A stretch of DNA of 64,000 nucleotides from Oceanicola granulosus HTCC2516 (GCF_000153305.1 NZ_CH724108.1:498205-562204); one strand, 5' to 3'. Positions 16,730 through 26,677 are shown, counted from the stretch's first letter. Program-made: numbers and translations. Notes: generated from the sequence alone by a model not told the origin.

Positions 16730-18045
16730 GCCACCCCGAAGAGCCGCTGGTGTTCGTCGCCACGACCGACCTGTCCGGCCTGCTGCGCGGCAAGGCGTTC
16801 CCGGTCTCGGCGTGGGACAGGCGCGCGCGCCGGGGCGTGGGCTGGACGCCGACGAACGTGCAGATCACCTGCTTCGACAACATCGCCGACAGCCCCTTCG
16901 GCGCGCTCGGCGACCTCGTGCTCGTGCCCGACGCCGAGTCCCGCATCGCGCTGCCGGCGGCCGACGGACGGCCGGCCATCGACCTCGCGCTCGGCGACAT
17001 CCGCAGCCTCGAGGGGAAGCCGTGGGACTATTGCACCCGCTCGCTCGCCAAGCGCGCGCTGGCGGCGCTCGAGCAGGAGGCCGGGCTGTCGCTCGTCGGC
17101 GCCTTCGAGCACGAATTCCAGCTGCCCGACGTGCCGCCGCGCACCGGCGACAGCTTCGGCTACCGGGGCTTTCGCGACGCGCAGGGCTGGGCGCAGCAGC
17201 TGCTCGGCGCGATGAAGGCGGCGCGGCTCGGGCCGGACACGTTCATGAAGGAATACGGCCCCTCGCAGTTCGAGGTGACGGCGGAGCCGGCGCAGGGCGT
17301 GCGGATCGCCGACGTCTCGGCGCTGACCAAGATGCTCGTCCACGAGGTCACCGGCCGCGCCGGCCTCGCCGCGACCTTCGCGCCGATCATCGACCCCGAG
17401 AGCGTCGGCAACGGCGTCCACCTCCACATGAGCTTCCTCGACGCCGATGGCCGGCCCGCCACCTACGACGCCGAGGCGCCCCACGGGATGAGCGAGGCGA
17501 CCCGCCACTTCATCGGCGGCATCCTCGCCCATCTCGACCAGATCCTCGCGCTGCTGGCTCCCTCCGACATCAGCTACCTGCGGCTGACCCCGCACCGCTG
17601 GAGCGCCGCCTACAACAACCTCGGCTACCGCGACCGCGAGGCGTCGGTACGCATCTGCCCCGTCACCTCGCAGGACGAGGCGAGCGTGGCCCGGCAGTAC
17701 AATTTCGAGGTCCGCGCCATCGACGCCGCGGCCAGCCCGCACCTCGTGCTGGCCGCGCTCGTGTTCGCCGGGGTGGAGGGGCTGCGCGGCAGGATCGAAC
17801 CGCCGGACGTCACGCAGGAGGACCTGTCCGAACTCGCCCCCGAGACCCTCGCCGCCCGTGGCTTCGCCCGCTTGCCCCAAAGCCTGCCGGAGGCGCTGGC
17901 GCGGATGGAGGGCTCGGAGGCGGTGCGGCGGTGGTTCGGCCCCGACTTCGTGCAGGTCTATGCCGACCACAAGCGGGCGGAGCTGTCGATGCTCGACGGG
18001 CTGGACGATGCGGAAAAGTGCGCCCGCTACAGGGATGTCTACTGA
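16726..18045 (+). CDS. glutamine synthetase-family gamma-glutamyl ligase
   Basis: A 439-residue GS-fold protein. The N-terminal beta-grasp has VFVATTDLSGLLRGKAFP at 9-26. The catalytic domain has the metal-binding pair Glu128/Glu130 in GAFEHEFQL, the NGVHLHMSF loop with its ATP/metal His, and YLRLTPHRW followed by SVRICP near the end. The adenylylation-site tyrosine region of housekeeping GlnA is not recognisable. The sequence fits the PuuA/GlnT/FluG-like group, which attach glutamate to amines or ligate ammonia in catabolic settings. It sits directly after the regulator and one base ahead of the ABC ATPase, so it likely activates or detoxifies the imported amine or the ammonia released by the hydrolases. 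The amine partner is unknown. Confidence 0.88.
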   Translation: MSHPEEPLVFVATTDLSGLLRGKAFPVSAWDRRARRGVGWTPTNVQITCFDNIADSPFGALGDLVLVPDAESRIALPAADGRPAIDLALGDIRSLEGKPWDYCTRSLAKRALAALEQEAGLSLVGAFEHEFQLPDVPPRTGDSFGYRGFRDAQGWAQQLLGAMKAARLGPDTFMKEYGPSQFEVTAEPAQGVRIADVSALTKMLVHEVTGRAGLAATFAPIIDPESVGNGVHLHMSFLDADGRPATYDAEAPHGMSEATRHFIGGILAHLDQILALLAPSDISYLRLTPHRWSAAYNNLGYRDREASVRICPVTSQDEASVARQYNFEVRAIDAAASPHLVLAALVFAGVEGLRGRIEPPDVTQEDLSELAPETLAARGFARLPQSLPEALARMEGSEAVRRWFGPDFVQVYADHKRAELSMLDGLDDAEKCARYRDVY

Positions 18046-18756
18046 ATGCTGAGCATCCGCAACGTCACCAAGACCTTCGGCGGCGTCGCGGCCGTGGCGG
18101 ACATGTCGTTCGAGGTCGCGGCCTCGGAGATCCACGGCCTGATCGGGCCGAACGGGGCCGGCAAGACCACGATGATCAACCTGATCTCCGGCTTCCTGAC
18201 GCCGAACTCGGGCCGCATCCTGCTCGACGACACCGAGATCCACCGGATGCCGCCCGAGCAGCGGGCGCGGGCCGGGATCGCGCGGACCTTCCAGAACCTG
18301 CGCCTGTTCCGCAACCTCAGCGTCCGCCGCAACATCGAGGTCGCCGAGAGCAACGTCGGCGCGGGGGCGGACCGCAGCCTCGTCGAGGAGGCGATCGACC
18401 GCTTCGGGCTGCGCGGCGTCATGGAGCAGACGCCCGACAGCCTGTCCTACGGCCACATGCGCCGGCTCGAGATCATCCGCGCGCTCGCGCTGCGGCCGCG
18501 GGTGCTGATGCTCGACGAGCCGGCCGCGGGGATGAACGCCGAGGAGACGGAGGAGCTCTTCGAGAACCTCGAGTGGCTGCGCGCGCGCCATGCCTGCGCG
18601 ATCATCCTCATCGACCACGACCTGAAGTTCGTGTTGCAGGCGTCGGACACGATCACGGTCATGAACATGGGCAGCCTGCTGGCCTCGGGGCTCCCGCGTG
18701 ACGTCACTGCCAACAAAGAGGTCGTCCGGGCCTACCTCGGCACCGGCCAAAACTGA
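18046..18756 (+). CDS. branched-chain amino acid/amide-type ABC transporter ATPase (LivG-like)
   Basis: A 236-residue ATPase. Walker A GPNGAGKTT is near residue 36, the LivG-type Q-loop segment RTFQNLRLFRNLSV follows, the signature is degenerate (LSYGHMRRLEI instead of LSGGQ), and Walker B is VLMLDEPAAGMN. The ending DLKFVLQASDTITVMNMG with His in IDHDL is typical. It starts one base after the ligase stop. In contrast to usual LivG, the signature SYGHMRR lacks the GGQ, as in many LivG/UrtD proteins (SYGxQR). Confidence 0.93.
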   Translation: MLSIRNVTKTFGGVAAVADMSFEVAASEIHGLIGPNGAGKTTMINLISGFLTPNSGRILLDDTEIHRMPPEQRARAGIARTFQNLRLFRNLSVRRNIEVAESNVGAGADRSLVEEAIDRFGLRGVMEQTPDSLSYGHMRRLEIIRALALRPRVLMLDEPAAGMNAEETEELFENLEWLRARHACAIILIDHDLKFVLQASDTITVMNMGSLLASGLPRDVTANKEVVRAYLGTGQN

Positions 18757-18773
18757 CTGACAGGAGAGAGACG

Positions 18774-19943
18774 ATGACCAACAGGAACCTGATGACCGCC
18801 CTCGCGGGCACCGCCGCCACCATTGCGCTCGCCGCCCCGGCCCTGGCGCAGGAGGAGACGGTGAAGATCGGCCTCGCCGTGCCGCTCACCGGGGACTACG
18901 CGATCTACAACGAGGTCGCGGGCGCGCAGTGCATGGCCGAGATGATCAACGCCGAGGGCGGCGTCGACGGCATGCCCATCGAGCTGCTCATCCAGGACAG
19001 CGGCTCCGACACCCAGGCGGCGATCACCTCGGCGGAGCGGTTCATGGGCGAGGGCGTCGTGTCCATCGGCACGATCCCCTTCTCCGACACGATGATCCCG
19101 CTCGCGCAGATCGTCGGCCAGAACGGCATCAGCGTCATTCAGGCACAGTCGACGCAGGTCGAGATGCACGCGGGCATCGTCGACAACTTCATCTCCAACG
19201 TCGCGCCCGATCCCTACACGGCGGCGGCGGCGGCGAACCACGCGCTCGAGCAGGGGGTGCAGAACGTCGCGATCTTCACCTCCGACGACGGCGGCTCGTG
19301 GTCGGCCAAGGTGCCCGAGTGGTTCGCCGAGGTCATCACCGAGAACGGCGGTACGCTGCAGACGACGCTGAACTACAGCGCGGGCACGTCCGATTTCTCG
19401 CCCCAGATCGCCGAGCTGCGCGCGCTCGATCCGGCGCCCGACGCGGTCTACATCTCGTGGGCGATGCCGGAGATCGGCATCCTGATCCGCCAGATGCGCG
19501 CCGCCGGCCTCGACGCCTGGGTCATCGGCTCCGACGGCTTCGACGACCCCTCGCTCGACGCGCTCGCCGACGAGGATCCGGCGCTGCTCGACAAGGTGTT
19601 CTTCGGCACGCTCGCGCCGTCGCAGCCGGGCAGCCGGATCGACGAGTTCCAGCAGGCCTGCGCCGAGATCGGCCACGAGGTGAACGGCCTGTTCCCCGCG
19701 CTCGGCGCGGACATGGTCAGGATCGTGGCGCACGGGGTCGAGGCGGCCGGCTCGACCGATCCGGCGGCGGTCCGCGAGGCGATCCGCAGCGCCGAGTCGA
19801 TCCCGGTGATGTCGGTGGAGGACGTCTCCTTCGCCGAGACCACCAGCTACGCGCTGCGCGAGATCCCCGTGATCGGGTTCGAGAACGGCGAGCGGGTGCT
19901 GCTGAGCCTCGAGGTGCCCGAGAACGTGCCCGCGTGGAACTGA
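18774..19943 (+). CDS. periplasmic substrate-binding protein (LivJ/amide-binding type)
   Basis: A 389-residue exported binding protein of the peripheral-binding-protein fold I. Residues 1-25 are a Sec signal peptide ending ALA-QE. The mature part begins VKIGLAVPLTGDYAIYNEVAGAQ, the standard start of LivJ/AmiC-type proteins, followed by MINAEGGVDG. It would deliver a polar amide or amino-acid-like ligand to the LivH/LivM-like channel. The GGAGAG at 18763-18768 precedes the ATG. The position between the two ATPases, rather than at an operon end, is slightly unusual. Confidence 0.94.
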   Translation: MTNRNLMTALAGTAATIALAAPALAQEETVKIGLAVPLTGDYAIYNEVAGAQCMAEMINAEGGVDGMPIELLIQDSGSDTQAAITSAERFMGEGVVSIGTIPFSDTMIPLAQIVGQNGISVIQAQSTQVEMHAGIVDNFISNVAPDPYTAAAAANHALEQGVQNVAIFTSDDGGSWSAKVPEWFAEVITENGGTLQTTLNYSAGTSDFSPQIAELRALDPAPDAVYISWAMPEIGILIRQMRAAGLDAWVIGSDGFDDPSLDALADEDPALLDKVFFGTLAPSQPGSRIDEFQQACAEIGHEVNGLFPALGADMVRIVAHGVEAAGSTDPAAVREAIRSAESIPVMSVEDVSFAETTSYALREIPVIGFENGERVLLSLEVPENVPAWN

Positions 19944-19998
19944 GTGCATCCACGGCGTCGCCCTTCGGGGCGGCGCCGGCCACGGGACGGGGGGCGAC

Positions 19999-20705
<707 letters not shown>

Positions 20706-20706
<1 letters not shown>

Positions 20707-21602
20707 TGGACTATGCCGTCCAGCAATTCCTCAACGCGCTGAGCTTCGGCGCGGAATACGCGCTGATCGCACTCGGCCTCGCCATCGTCTTCTCGATCAT
20801 GGGGCTGGTGAACTTCGCCCACGGCGAGGTCATCGCGTTCGGTGGCTACTCCCTCGCCGTGGTCGGCACGATCCTGACGGGCAACCCGCTGATCCTGATG
20901 GGCTTCGTGCTGCTGGCCTGCGTCGCGGTGGCGGTGCTGCTGGAGAAGGTCGCCTTCCGCACGGTGCGCGACGCCGACATCACCACCGGCCTGCTCACCG
21001 CCTTCGGGGTCAGCATCATCCTGCAGAACGTGTTCCTGCTGCTCGGCTCGCCCCGGCCCGTCGCGGCGACGCAGCTCATCTTCCTCGACCGGACGCTCTG
21101 GCTCGGGCCGGTGCAGGTCTCGTCGCTGCAGATCTACGAGACGGTCGCCACGATCCTCGCCATCGCCGGACTGGGACTGTTCCTGACGCGAAGCAACCTC
21201 GGCATCGCGATGCGCGCGGCGGCGCGCGATTTCGAGATGGTGCGCCTGTGCGGCCTGCGCGCCAACCGCGTCGTCTCCGGCGCCTTCGCCATCTCGGGCC
21301 TGCTGGCGGGGCTGGCCTGCATCTTCATCATGGCACGGCGCGGCAGCGCGGCGCCGCACATGGGCTTCGATCCGGTGCTGACCGCCTTCGTCGCCTGCGT
21401 CGTCGGCGGGTTCGGCAGCCTGCCGGGCGCGGTGCTTGGGGGCTTCCTGCTCGGCTTCCTCGAGGTCGGGATGCTGGTGCTGCTGCCGCAGAGCTACGGC
21501 GGCCTCGCCCGCGCGGCGGTGTTCGCGATGGTGGCGCTGGTGCTGATCTGGCGGCCCGACGGCATCCTGTCGCCGGCGAGCGAGAAGGGGGACAAGATTT
21601 GA
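20706..21602 (+). CDS. branched-chain-type ABC transporter permease (LivH-like)
   Basis: A 298-residue inner-membrane protein with about eight hydrophobic segments. Family motifs are EYALIALGLAIVFSIMGLVNFAHGE at the start (here in short: GLVNFAHGE near residue 37), IAMRAAARDFEMVRLCG, and the inner loop FVACVVGGFGSLPGAVLGG near 225. It forms the translocation path with the LivM-like partner. The stop overlaps the next start by four bases. Confidence 0.95.
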
Positions 21603-22636
21603 CCCGGCTCAACGCCAGCCAGCGGCGCGGCCTGATCGGGGCGCTCCTGCTGTCGCTGCTGATCCTGCTGATCGTCGGGCTCTACGCGCTCTGGGGCGAG
21701 AGCTGGCAGGCCCGCGTGCTCTACGCGGCCTTCGTCAACCTGATCGTGGTGATCGGCCTGCAGACCTTCATGGGCAACGCCAACTTCGCCGTCTTCTCGC
21801 ACGCCGCCTTCATGGGCATCGCCGCCTACGCCGCCGCCATCTGCGTGACGCCGGTGGCAATGAAGGCGGTGTCGCTGCCCGATGCGCCGTGGGGGCTGAA
21901 CGCCTTCGAGATGTCGCCGCTCGCCTCGGCGCTCGTGGCGCTCGGCATCACCGGGACGCTGGGGCTGCTGACGGGGCTGTTCATGTCGCGCCTGACGGGG
22001 GTGGGGGTGACGATCGTGTCGATCGCGATCCTCGTCATCGTGCACTCGATCTTCCTGCACCGCACCGACATCTTCAAGGGCAACCAGGCGCTGTTCGGCA
22101 TCCCCCGCATCTTCGGGCTGACCCACGTCACCGTGCTCGCCATCGTCGCGATCTTCGCCGCCCGGCTGTTTCGCGAGAGCGCGGTGGGCCTGAGGCTGCG
22201 CGCCGCGGCGGACGACGAGATCGGCGCGCGCGCGATGGGGGTCGACGTGCACCGCGCGCGCCTCGTCGCGTGGGTGGTCAGCACCCTGTTCTTCGCCGCC
22301 GCCGGCATCGCCTACGCCTTCTTCCTCGGCACCATCTCGGCGCGGCCGTTCTACTTCAACTTCGTCTTCCTCACCGTCGCGATGCTGATCCTGGGCGGCC
22401 TGCGCAGCGTCTCGGGCGCCGTCTTCGGCACGCTGCTCATCACCATCGGGCTGGAGCTGGTGCGCTGGCTCGAGACCGGCCCGACGCTGGCGGGGGTGAA
22501 GCTGCCGCAGATGCTGGGCCTGTCGGGACTGCTGCTGGGCGTGGTGATCGTCGCGGTCATGGCGTTCCGGCCGCACGGGCTGATGGGCAATCGCGAAATC
22601 GAGGATCTCGTACTTCCACGAAAGGGCACGTCATGA
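21599..22636 (+). CDS. branched-chain-type ABC transporter permease (LivM-like)
   Basis: A 345-residue permease with roughly nine membrane segments. Typical LivM features are FMGNANFAVFSHAAFMGIAAY near residue 57 (variant of the G-x-x-S-x-G-H loop) and LRAAADDEIGARAMGVDV near 200. The only in-frame start at the right place is TTG at 21599, overlapping the LivH stop as TTGA; the reading upstream of it is not protein-like. The rare start codon inside a coupled operon may lower synthesis or depend on reinitiation. Confidence 0.92.
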   Translation: MTRLNASQRRGLIGALLLSLLILLIVGLYALWGESWQARVLYAAFVNLIVVIGLQTFMGNANFAVFSHAAFMGIAAYAAAICVTPVAMKAVSLPDAPWGLNAFEMSPLASALVALGITGTLGLLTGLFMSRLTGVGVTIVSIAILVIVHSIFLHRTDIFKGNQALFGIPRIFGLTHVTVLAIVAIFAARLFRESAVGLRLRAAADDEIGARAMGVDVHRARLVAWVVSTLFFAAAGIAYAFFLGTISARPFYFNFVFLTVAMLILGGLRSVSGAVFGTLLITIGLELVRWLETGPTLAGVKLPQMLGLSGLLLGVVIVAVMAFRPHGLMGNREIEDLVLPRKGTS

Positions 22637-23571
22637 GCTGCAACCACACGATCCACGCCCGCCACCATCACACCGGCTGGGACCGCAGCATCGCGCCGGT
22701 GCTGACGGTGCGGCCCGGCGAGACCATCGCGGTGGAGACCATCGACGCCTCGGGCGGGCAGCTCGACGCGAGCTCGGGGCTGGACGATCTGAAGGCGCTC
22801 GACTTCGGCAAGGTGAACCCGGTCACGGGGCCGATCCACATCGAGGGAGCCGAGCCGGGCGACGCGGTGGCGATTACCTTCAAGGCCTTCCACCCCTCGG
22901 GCTGGGGCTGGACCGCCAACATCCCCGGCTTCGGCCTGCTCGCCGACGAATTTCCCGAGGCCGCGCTCAACATCTGGACCTACGACCGCGCGCTCGGCGC
23001 ACCCGCCGCCTTCGGTCCCGGCGGACAGGTGCCGCTGAAGCCGTTCGTCGGCACCATCGGCCTCGCGCCCGCCGAGCCGGGGCTGCACAGCGTGGTGCCG
23101 CCGCGCCGCGTCGGCGGCAATCTCGACGTGCGCGACAACGCGGTCGGCACCACGCTCTACCTGCCCGTCGAGGTCGCGGGCGGGCTGCTGTCGCTCGGCG
23201 ACACCCACGCCGCGCAGGGCGACGGCGAAATCTGCGGCACCGCCATCGAGAGCCCCTGCGAGGTCGAGATCGCCGTCGACCTCGTGAAGGACGCCAACTT
23301 CGCCTTCCCGCGGTTCGAGACTGCGGGGCCGGTGACTCGCCACCTCGACGCGAAGGGCTACTGGGTCACCACCGGCATCGGAACCGACCTGATGCAGGCC
23401 GCCCGCGACGCCGTGCGCGGCACCATCGACCGGCTCACCGCCGAGACCGGGCTGTCGGCGGTGGAGGCCTACATGCTCTCGAGCGTCTGTGGCGATCTGC
23501 GGATATCGGAGATCGTCGACCAGCCGAACTGGGTCGTCAGCTTCTACTTCCCGAAGATCGTGCTGCAGTAG
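22633..23571 (+). CDS. acetamidase/formamidase family amidohydrolase
   Basis: A 312-residue FmdA/AmdA-family enzyme. Characteristic pieces are HHHTGWDRSIAPVLTVRPGE at the start, NPVTGPIHIEGAEPGD near 61-78 and LPVEVAGGLLSLGDTHAAQGDGEICGTAIE (in short: LGDTHAAQGDGE near 195), which carries the Asp/His/Glu metal and catalytic residues. The C-terminal part has TAVEAYMLSSVCGDL-like family sequence. It hydrolyses short-chain amides to ammonia and an acid in the cytoplasm. The ATG overlaps the LivM stop (ATGA), which places it firmly in the transporter operon. Confidence 0.93.
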   Translation: MSCNHTIHARHHHTGWDRSIAPVLTVRPGETIAVETIDASGGQLDASSGLDDLKALDFGKVNPVTGPIHIEGAEPGDAVAITFKAFHPSGWGWTANIPGFGLLADEFPEAALNIWTYDRALGAPAAFGPGGQVPLKPFVGTIGLAPAEPGLHSVVPPRRVGGNLDVRDNAVGTTLYLPVEVAGGLLSLGDTHAAQGDGEICGTAIESPCEVEIAVDLVKDANFAFPRFETAGPVTRHLDAKGYWVTTGIGTDLMQAARDAVRGTIDRLTAETGLSAVEAYMLSSVCGDLRISEIVDQPNWVVSFYFPKIVLQ

Positions 23572-23653
23572 CGCCCCCCACCGGCGCGCGCCCGCTTGAA
23601 TCTCCCGCCGCGGCTCCGCATAGAGGCCGCCGGTCCTGCAATGGAGTTCGGGC

Positions 23654-24436
23654 ATGTCGATACGGGGGCAGGTCGCCGGGGCGCTCGAGCGGCCGGCGAC
23701 GCGAAACTTCATCACCGGCGTGATCCTGTTCAACGCCGTGATCCTCGGGCTGGAGACGTCCGACGCGGCGATGGCGGCGGCCGGCGGGCTGATCGTCTTC
23801 CTCGACATGCTCTGCCTGTCGATCTTCGTAGTCGAAATCGGCCTGAAGATCTTCGCGCGCGGCTGGGCCTTTTTCCGCTCGGGCTGGAACCTGTTCGACT
23901 TCACCATCGTCGGCGTCGCCCTCGTGCCGGTGACGCAGGGGCTGTCGGTGCTGCGGGCGCTGCGCGTGCTGCGGCTGCTGCGGATCATCTCGGCCGCGCC
24001 GACCCTGCGCCGGGTGGTGGAGGGGTTCGTGTCGGCGCTGCCGGGGATGGCGTCGGTGTTCCTGCTGATGGCGCTGATCTTCTACATCGCCTCGGTCATG
24101 GCGACGAAGCTCTTCGGCGACGCCTTCCCGGACTGGTTCGGCACCATCCCGCACTCGGCCTACTCGCTGTTCCAGATCATGACGCTGGAGAGCTGGTCGA
24201 TGGGGATCGTGCGGCCGGTGATGGAGACCTATCCCTACGCCTGGATGTTCTTCGTGCCGTTCATCCTCGTGACGACCTTCGCCGTGGTGAACCTGATCGT
24301 CGGCCTGATCGTCAACTCCATGCAGGAGGCCCACGCCGAGGAATCAAGCGCGGCGACGGAGGATTACCGGATCCAGGTGCTGAAGCGGCTGGAGGCGATC
24401 GAGCGGCGGCTGGGCGACGGCACGCCGCGCGAGTAG
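23654..24436 (+). CDS. bacterial voltage-gated sodium channel (NavBac/NaChBac family)
   Basis: A 260-residue six-segment channel that works as a homotetramer. S1 is near 17-35 and S3 near 80-93. S4 carries gating arginines at 101, 104, 107 and 110 in VLRALRVLRLLRIIS. The pore loop has the selectivity filter TLESWSM at 177-183, identical at this motif to NavAb and NavMs and diagnostic of sodium selectivity. S6 is VVNLIVGLIVNSMQEAH, followed by a 30-residue amphipathic tail (YRIQVLKRLEAIERRL) expected to form the tetrameric coiled coil. The ATG at 23654 follows GGAG. It ends exactly where the convergent LysR gene ends. Confidence 0.95.
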   Translation: MSIRGQVAGALERPATRNFITGVILFNAVILGLETSDAAMAAAGGLIVFLDMLCLSIFVVEIGLKIFARGWAFFRSGWNLFDFTIVGVALVPVTQGLSVLRALRVLRLLRIISAAPTLRRVVEGFVSALPGMASVFLLMALIFYIASVMATKLFGDAFPDWFGTIPHSAYSLFQIMTLESWSMGIVRPVMETYPYAWMFFVPFILVTTFAVVNLIVGLIVNSMQEAHAEESSAATEDYRIQVLKRLEAIERRLGDGTPRE

Positions 24437-25336
24437 TCAGGCGCCCAGGCCCTCCACCAGCGCGTCGAACACCACCCGAAGGCGGCGGGAGCGGGCGATG
24501 TCGCGGTGGGTGACGAGCCAGACGGGGAAGGCGACGGGCGCGAAGAACGGGGCGGCGCGCTCGACGGCGGGGTCCGGGTCGCCGATGCGGTCGTCGAGGA
24601 TGCCGATCCCCATGCCGCGCCGCACCATCTCCCACATCACCGCGAAATTGCGGCAGCGGTAGGGAAAGTTGGCCTCGCCGAGCGCAAAGCCCTGCGCGGC
24701 GAGCAGGCTCCGCAGACTGCCCCGGCCGTCGATCTCGATGAAGTCGGCGTCGGCGAACCCCTCCGGCCGGTCGGGCCGGCCGATCCGCTCGAGGTAGGCG
24801 GGGGCGGCGTAGAGCCGGGCGGTGGCGTCGCGCAGCTTGCGCGCGATCAGGTCGCTCGCGGTGGGGCGGACGTTGCGCACCGCGATGTCGGCCTCGCGCC
24901 GCGACAGGTCGGAGAGGTCGTTGGAGACCACCACCTCGATGCGGATGCCCGGCTCGGCGGCGTGCAGCCGGGCGAGGATCGGGGGCAGCAGGTAGCTGGC
25001 GTCGGCGTCCGAGGCGGAGATCGCCACCTCGCCCTCGAGCGCCTCGGTCTGGCCCCACGCCGCCAGCGACAGCGCGCGCGCCCCGTCGCCCATCAGCCGG
25101 GCATGGTCGAGCAGCGCGTGGCCCGCCGCCGTCAGGCGCAGGCCGCGCCCGGTGCGCTCGAACAGCGCCACGCCGAGCTCCGCCTCGAGCGCCTCGACCT
25201 GCCGGCCGAGGGTGGGCTGGGTCAGCTTCAGCGCCCGGGCGGCGGCGGAGAGCGAGCCCTCCTCGGCGGTCACGAGGAAGGCGCGGGCCCGGTTCCAGTC
25301 GAAGGTGACGCTGCGCCAATCCATGCATATTCGCAT
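24437..25336 (-). CDS. LysR-family transcriptional regulator
   Basis: A 299-residue LTTR. The helix-turn-helix is at about residues 16-75 (ARAFLVTAEEGSLSAAARAL, LTQPTLGRQVEALE, LFERTGRGLRLT). The C-terminal effector-binding domain begins about residue 95. Two ATGs, 25336 and 25324, are possible; the second starts MDWRSVTFDW, which is a common LysR start. It is divergent from the DUF4386-like membrane gene 90 bp away, which is its most likely target. It also abuts the sodium channel gene stop-to-stop with no spacer. Confidence 0.92.
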   Translation of the reverse strand: MRICMDWRSVTFDWNRARAFLVTAEEGSLSAAARALKLTQPTLGRQVEALEAELGVALFERTGRGLRLTAAGHALLDHARLMGDGARALSLAAWGQTEALEGEVAISASDADASYLLPPILARLHAAEPGIRIEVVVSNDLSDLSRREADIAVRNVRPTASDLIARKLRDATARLYAAPAYLERIGRPDRPEGFADADFIEIDGRGSLRSLLAAQGFALGEANFPYRCRNFAVMWEMVRRGMGIGILDDRIGDPDPAVERAAPFFAPVAFPVWLVTHRDIARSRRLRVVFDALVEGLGA

Positions 25337-25426
25337 AACAGATCGATGAAAGCGGTCAATTCTGCGGCGAGGTGAATGGGGCTAGATCAGCGGCATCCGT
25401 TCATTCTTCCTCAAGGAGTTTCCGTG

Positions 25427-26149
25427 ATGCTCAGTTTCAACGATCCGACCTCCGCCGCCTACGCGCGCCTGACGGGGGCGCTCTACCTCGTGATCGCCGT
25501 CGCCGGCGCGTTCGCGATCCTCTACGTGCCGGGCGCGCTCGACGTGGCGGGCGATCCCGCCGCCACGTTCGACAACATCGCCCGCCAGCGCGGGCTGTTC
25601 CATGCCGGGCTGGGGGGCGACGTGGTGGTGATGGTGGCCGAGGTGCTGGTGTCGGTCATGCTCTACTTCATGTTCCGCCACGTGAACGAGACCCTCTCGC
25701 TCGCCGCGTCCTACGCGCGGATGATGATGGTCGCGGTGATGGCGGCGATGCTGTTCTTCCACGCCGCCGCGCTGGCGCTGGCCGACGGCACGGTGCCCCT
25801 GGCGAGCTTCTCCGAGGCGCAGCGCCTCGAACTGGCGGGCCTGATGCGCCACGTTCACGACGCGGGGGTGTGGATCTGGCAGCTCTTCTTCTGCCTGCAC
25901 CTCGCGCTTCTCGGCACGCTCGTCGCGCGCTCGGGGCTCTATCCGCGCCTGCTCGGGGTCGGGCTGGTCGTCGGCGGCACCGGCTACCTGCTCGACAGCG
26001 TGCAGATGTTCGCCCTCCCCGACGCGGCCCTGCTGGCGGGGGCGAAGGTGGCGCTGCTGGTCATCGTGAGCCTCGCCGAGGTCGGCTTCGCCCTGTGGCT
26101 GTTGCTGCGCGGCCCGCGCCCGGCCCGCTTCGGCGCCCTGCCGGCCTGA
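25427..26149 (+). CDS. DUF4386-like integral membrane protein
   Basis: A 240-residue membrane protein with about six hydrophobic helices (for example LYLVIAVAGAFAILYVPGAL, VVVMVAEVLVSVMLYFMF, LALLGTLVARSG, LLVIVSLAEVGFALWLLL). The N-terminal ARLTGALYLVIAVAG and the internal SGLYPRLLGVGLVVGGTGYLLDS pieces fit the DUF4386 family of unknown function. The ATG at 25427 is chosen because AAGGAG lies eight bases upstream; an upstream reading from 25376 is less likely. It is probably controlled by the divergent LysR regulator. Confidence 0.85.
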   Translation: MLSFNDPTSAAYARLTGALYLVIAVAGAFAILYVPGALDVAGDPAATFDNIARQRGLFHAGLGGDVVVMVAEVLVSVMLYFMFRHVNETLSLAASYARMMMVAVMAAMLFFHAAALALADGTVPLASFSEAQRLELAGLMRHVHDAGVWIWQLFFCLHLALLGTLVARSGLYPRLLGVGLVVGGTGYLLDSVQMFALPDAALLAGAKVALLVIVSLAEVGFALWLLLRGPRPARFGALPA

Positions 26150-26165
26150 TCCCAAGCCACGTCGA

Positions 26166-26191
26166 GGCGCGCCGCCCCCGGGCGGCGCGCC
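26166..26191. terminator. strong bidirectional hairpin between convergent genes
   Basis: GGCGCGCCGCCC and GGGCGGCGCGCC form a perfect 12-bp inverted repeat with a two-base centre, midway between the stop codons of the DUF4386-like gene and the thioesterase. No T run follows, which is common for GC-rich alphaproteobacterial terminators. Confidence 0.6.
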
Positions 26192-26197
26192 CGCGTG

Positions 26198-26599
26198 TCA
26201 GTCGTCGCCGCCCGGGGGCAGGGTCATCTGGGTCTGCGTCGTGATCGCCGCGACCTTGCCGTCGGCGCGCAGCACGGTGGTCTGCCAGATGCTCGTCTTG
26301 CGGCCCTTGTGGAGCGGGACGCAGCGGCCGGTGATCCGGGAGCCGAGCGGGACGGGGCGCAGGAAGTTGGTCTTGCTCTCGAGCGTCGTCGTCCGCGCGC
26401 CCCCGGCGAGGTTCTTCGCCGCCGCGACGCCGCCGAGAGTGTCGGTGAAGGCCATGATCGCGCCGCCATGCATGACGCCGTTGCGGTTGCCGTGCTCCGC
26501 GACGGTCTCGAGCGCGGCCACGACGAGGTCCGGGGTGACCTCCTCGAGCACGATCCCGAGCGCGCGGGGAAAGATCGGCAGAAGCGTCTGGTCGGTCAT
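26198..26599 (-). CDS. PaaI-family hotdog thioesterase
   Basis: A 133-residue hotdog-fold protein. The PaaI/YbgC-like active segment HGNRNGVMHGGAIMAFTDTLGG carries the catalytic-region Asn and the Asp or Glu of the central helix, and TTLESKTNFLRPVPLGS is the typical second half. It hydrolyses acyl-CoA thioesters; the acyl group is not predictable. The ATG at 26597-26599 is preceded by GAGGAACCGC. It is separated from the AceE-like gene by 102 bp, which hold a hairpin, so it is probably transcribed on its own. Confidence 0.9.
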   Translation of the reverse strand: MTDQTLLPIFPRALGIVLEEVTPDLVVAALETVAEHGNRNGVMHGGAIMAFTDTLGGVAAAKNLAGGARTTTLESKTNFLRPVPLGSRITGRCVPLHKGRKTSIWQTTVLRADGKVAAITTQTQMTLPPGGDD

Positions 26600-26677
26600 G
26601 GCGGGCGGTTCCTCGAAGCTGGCGCGCACCTTATGGCGCTTGGCGCGGAGGAGGTCACCCGCCGCGCGCCGCCCGTA

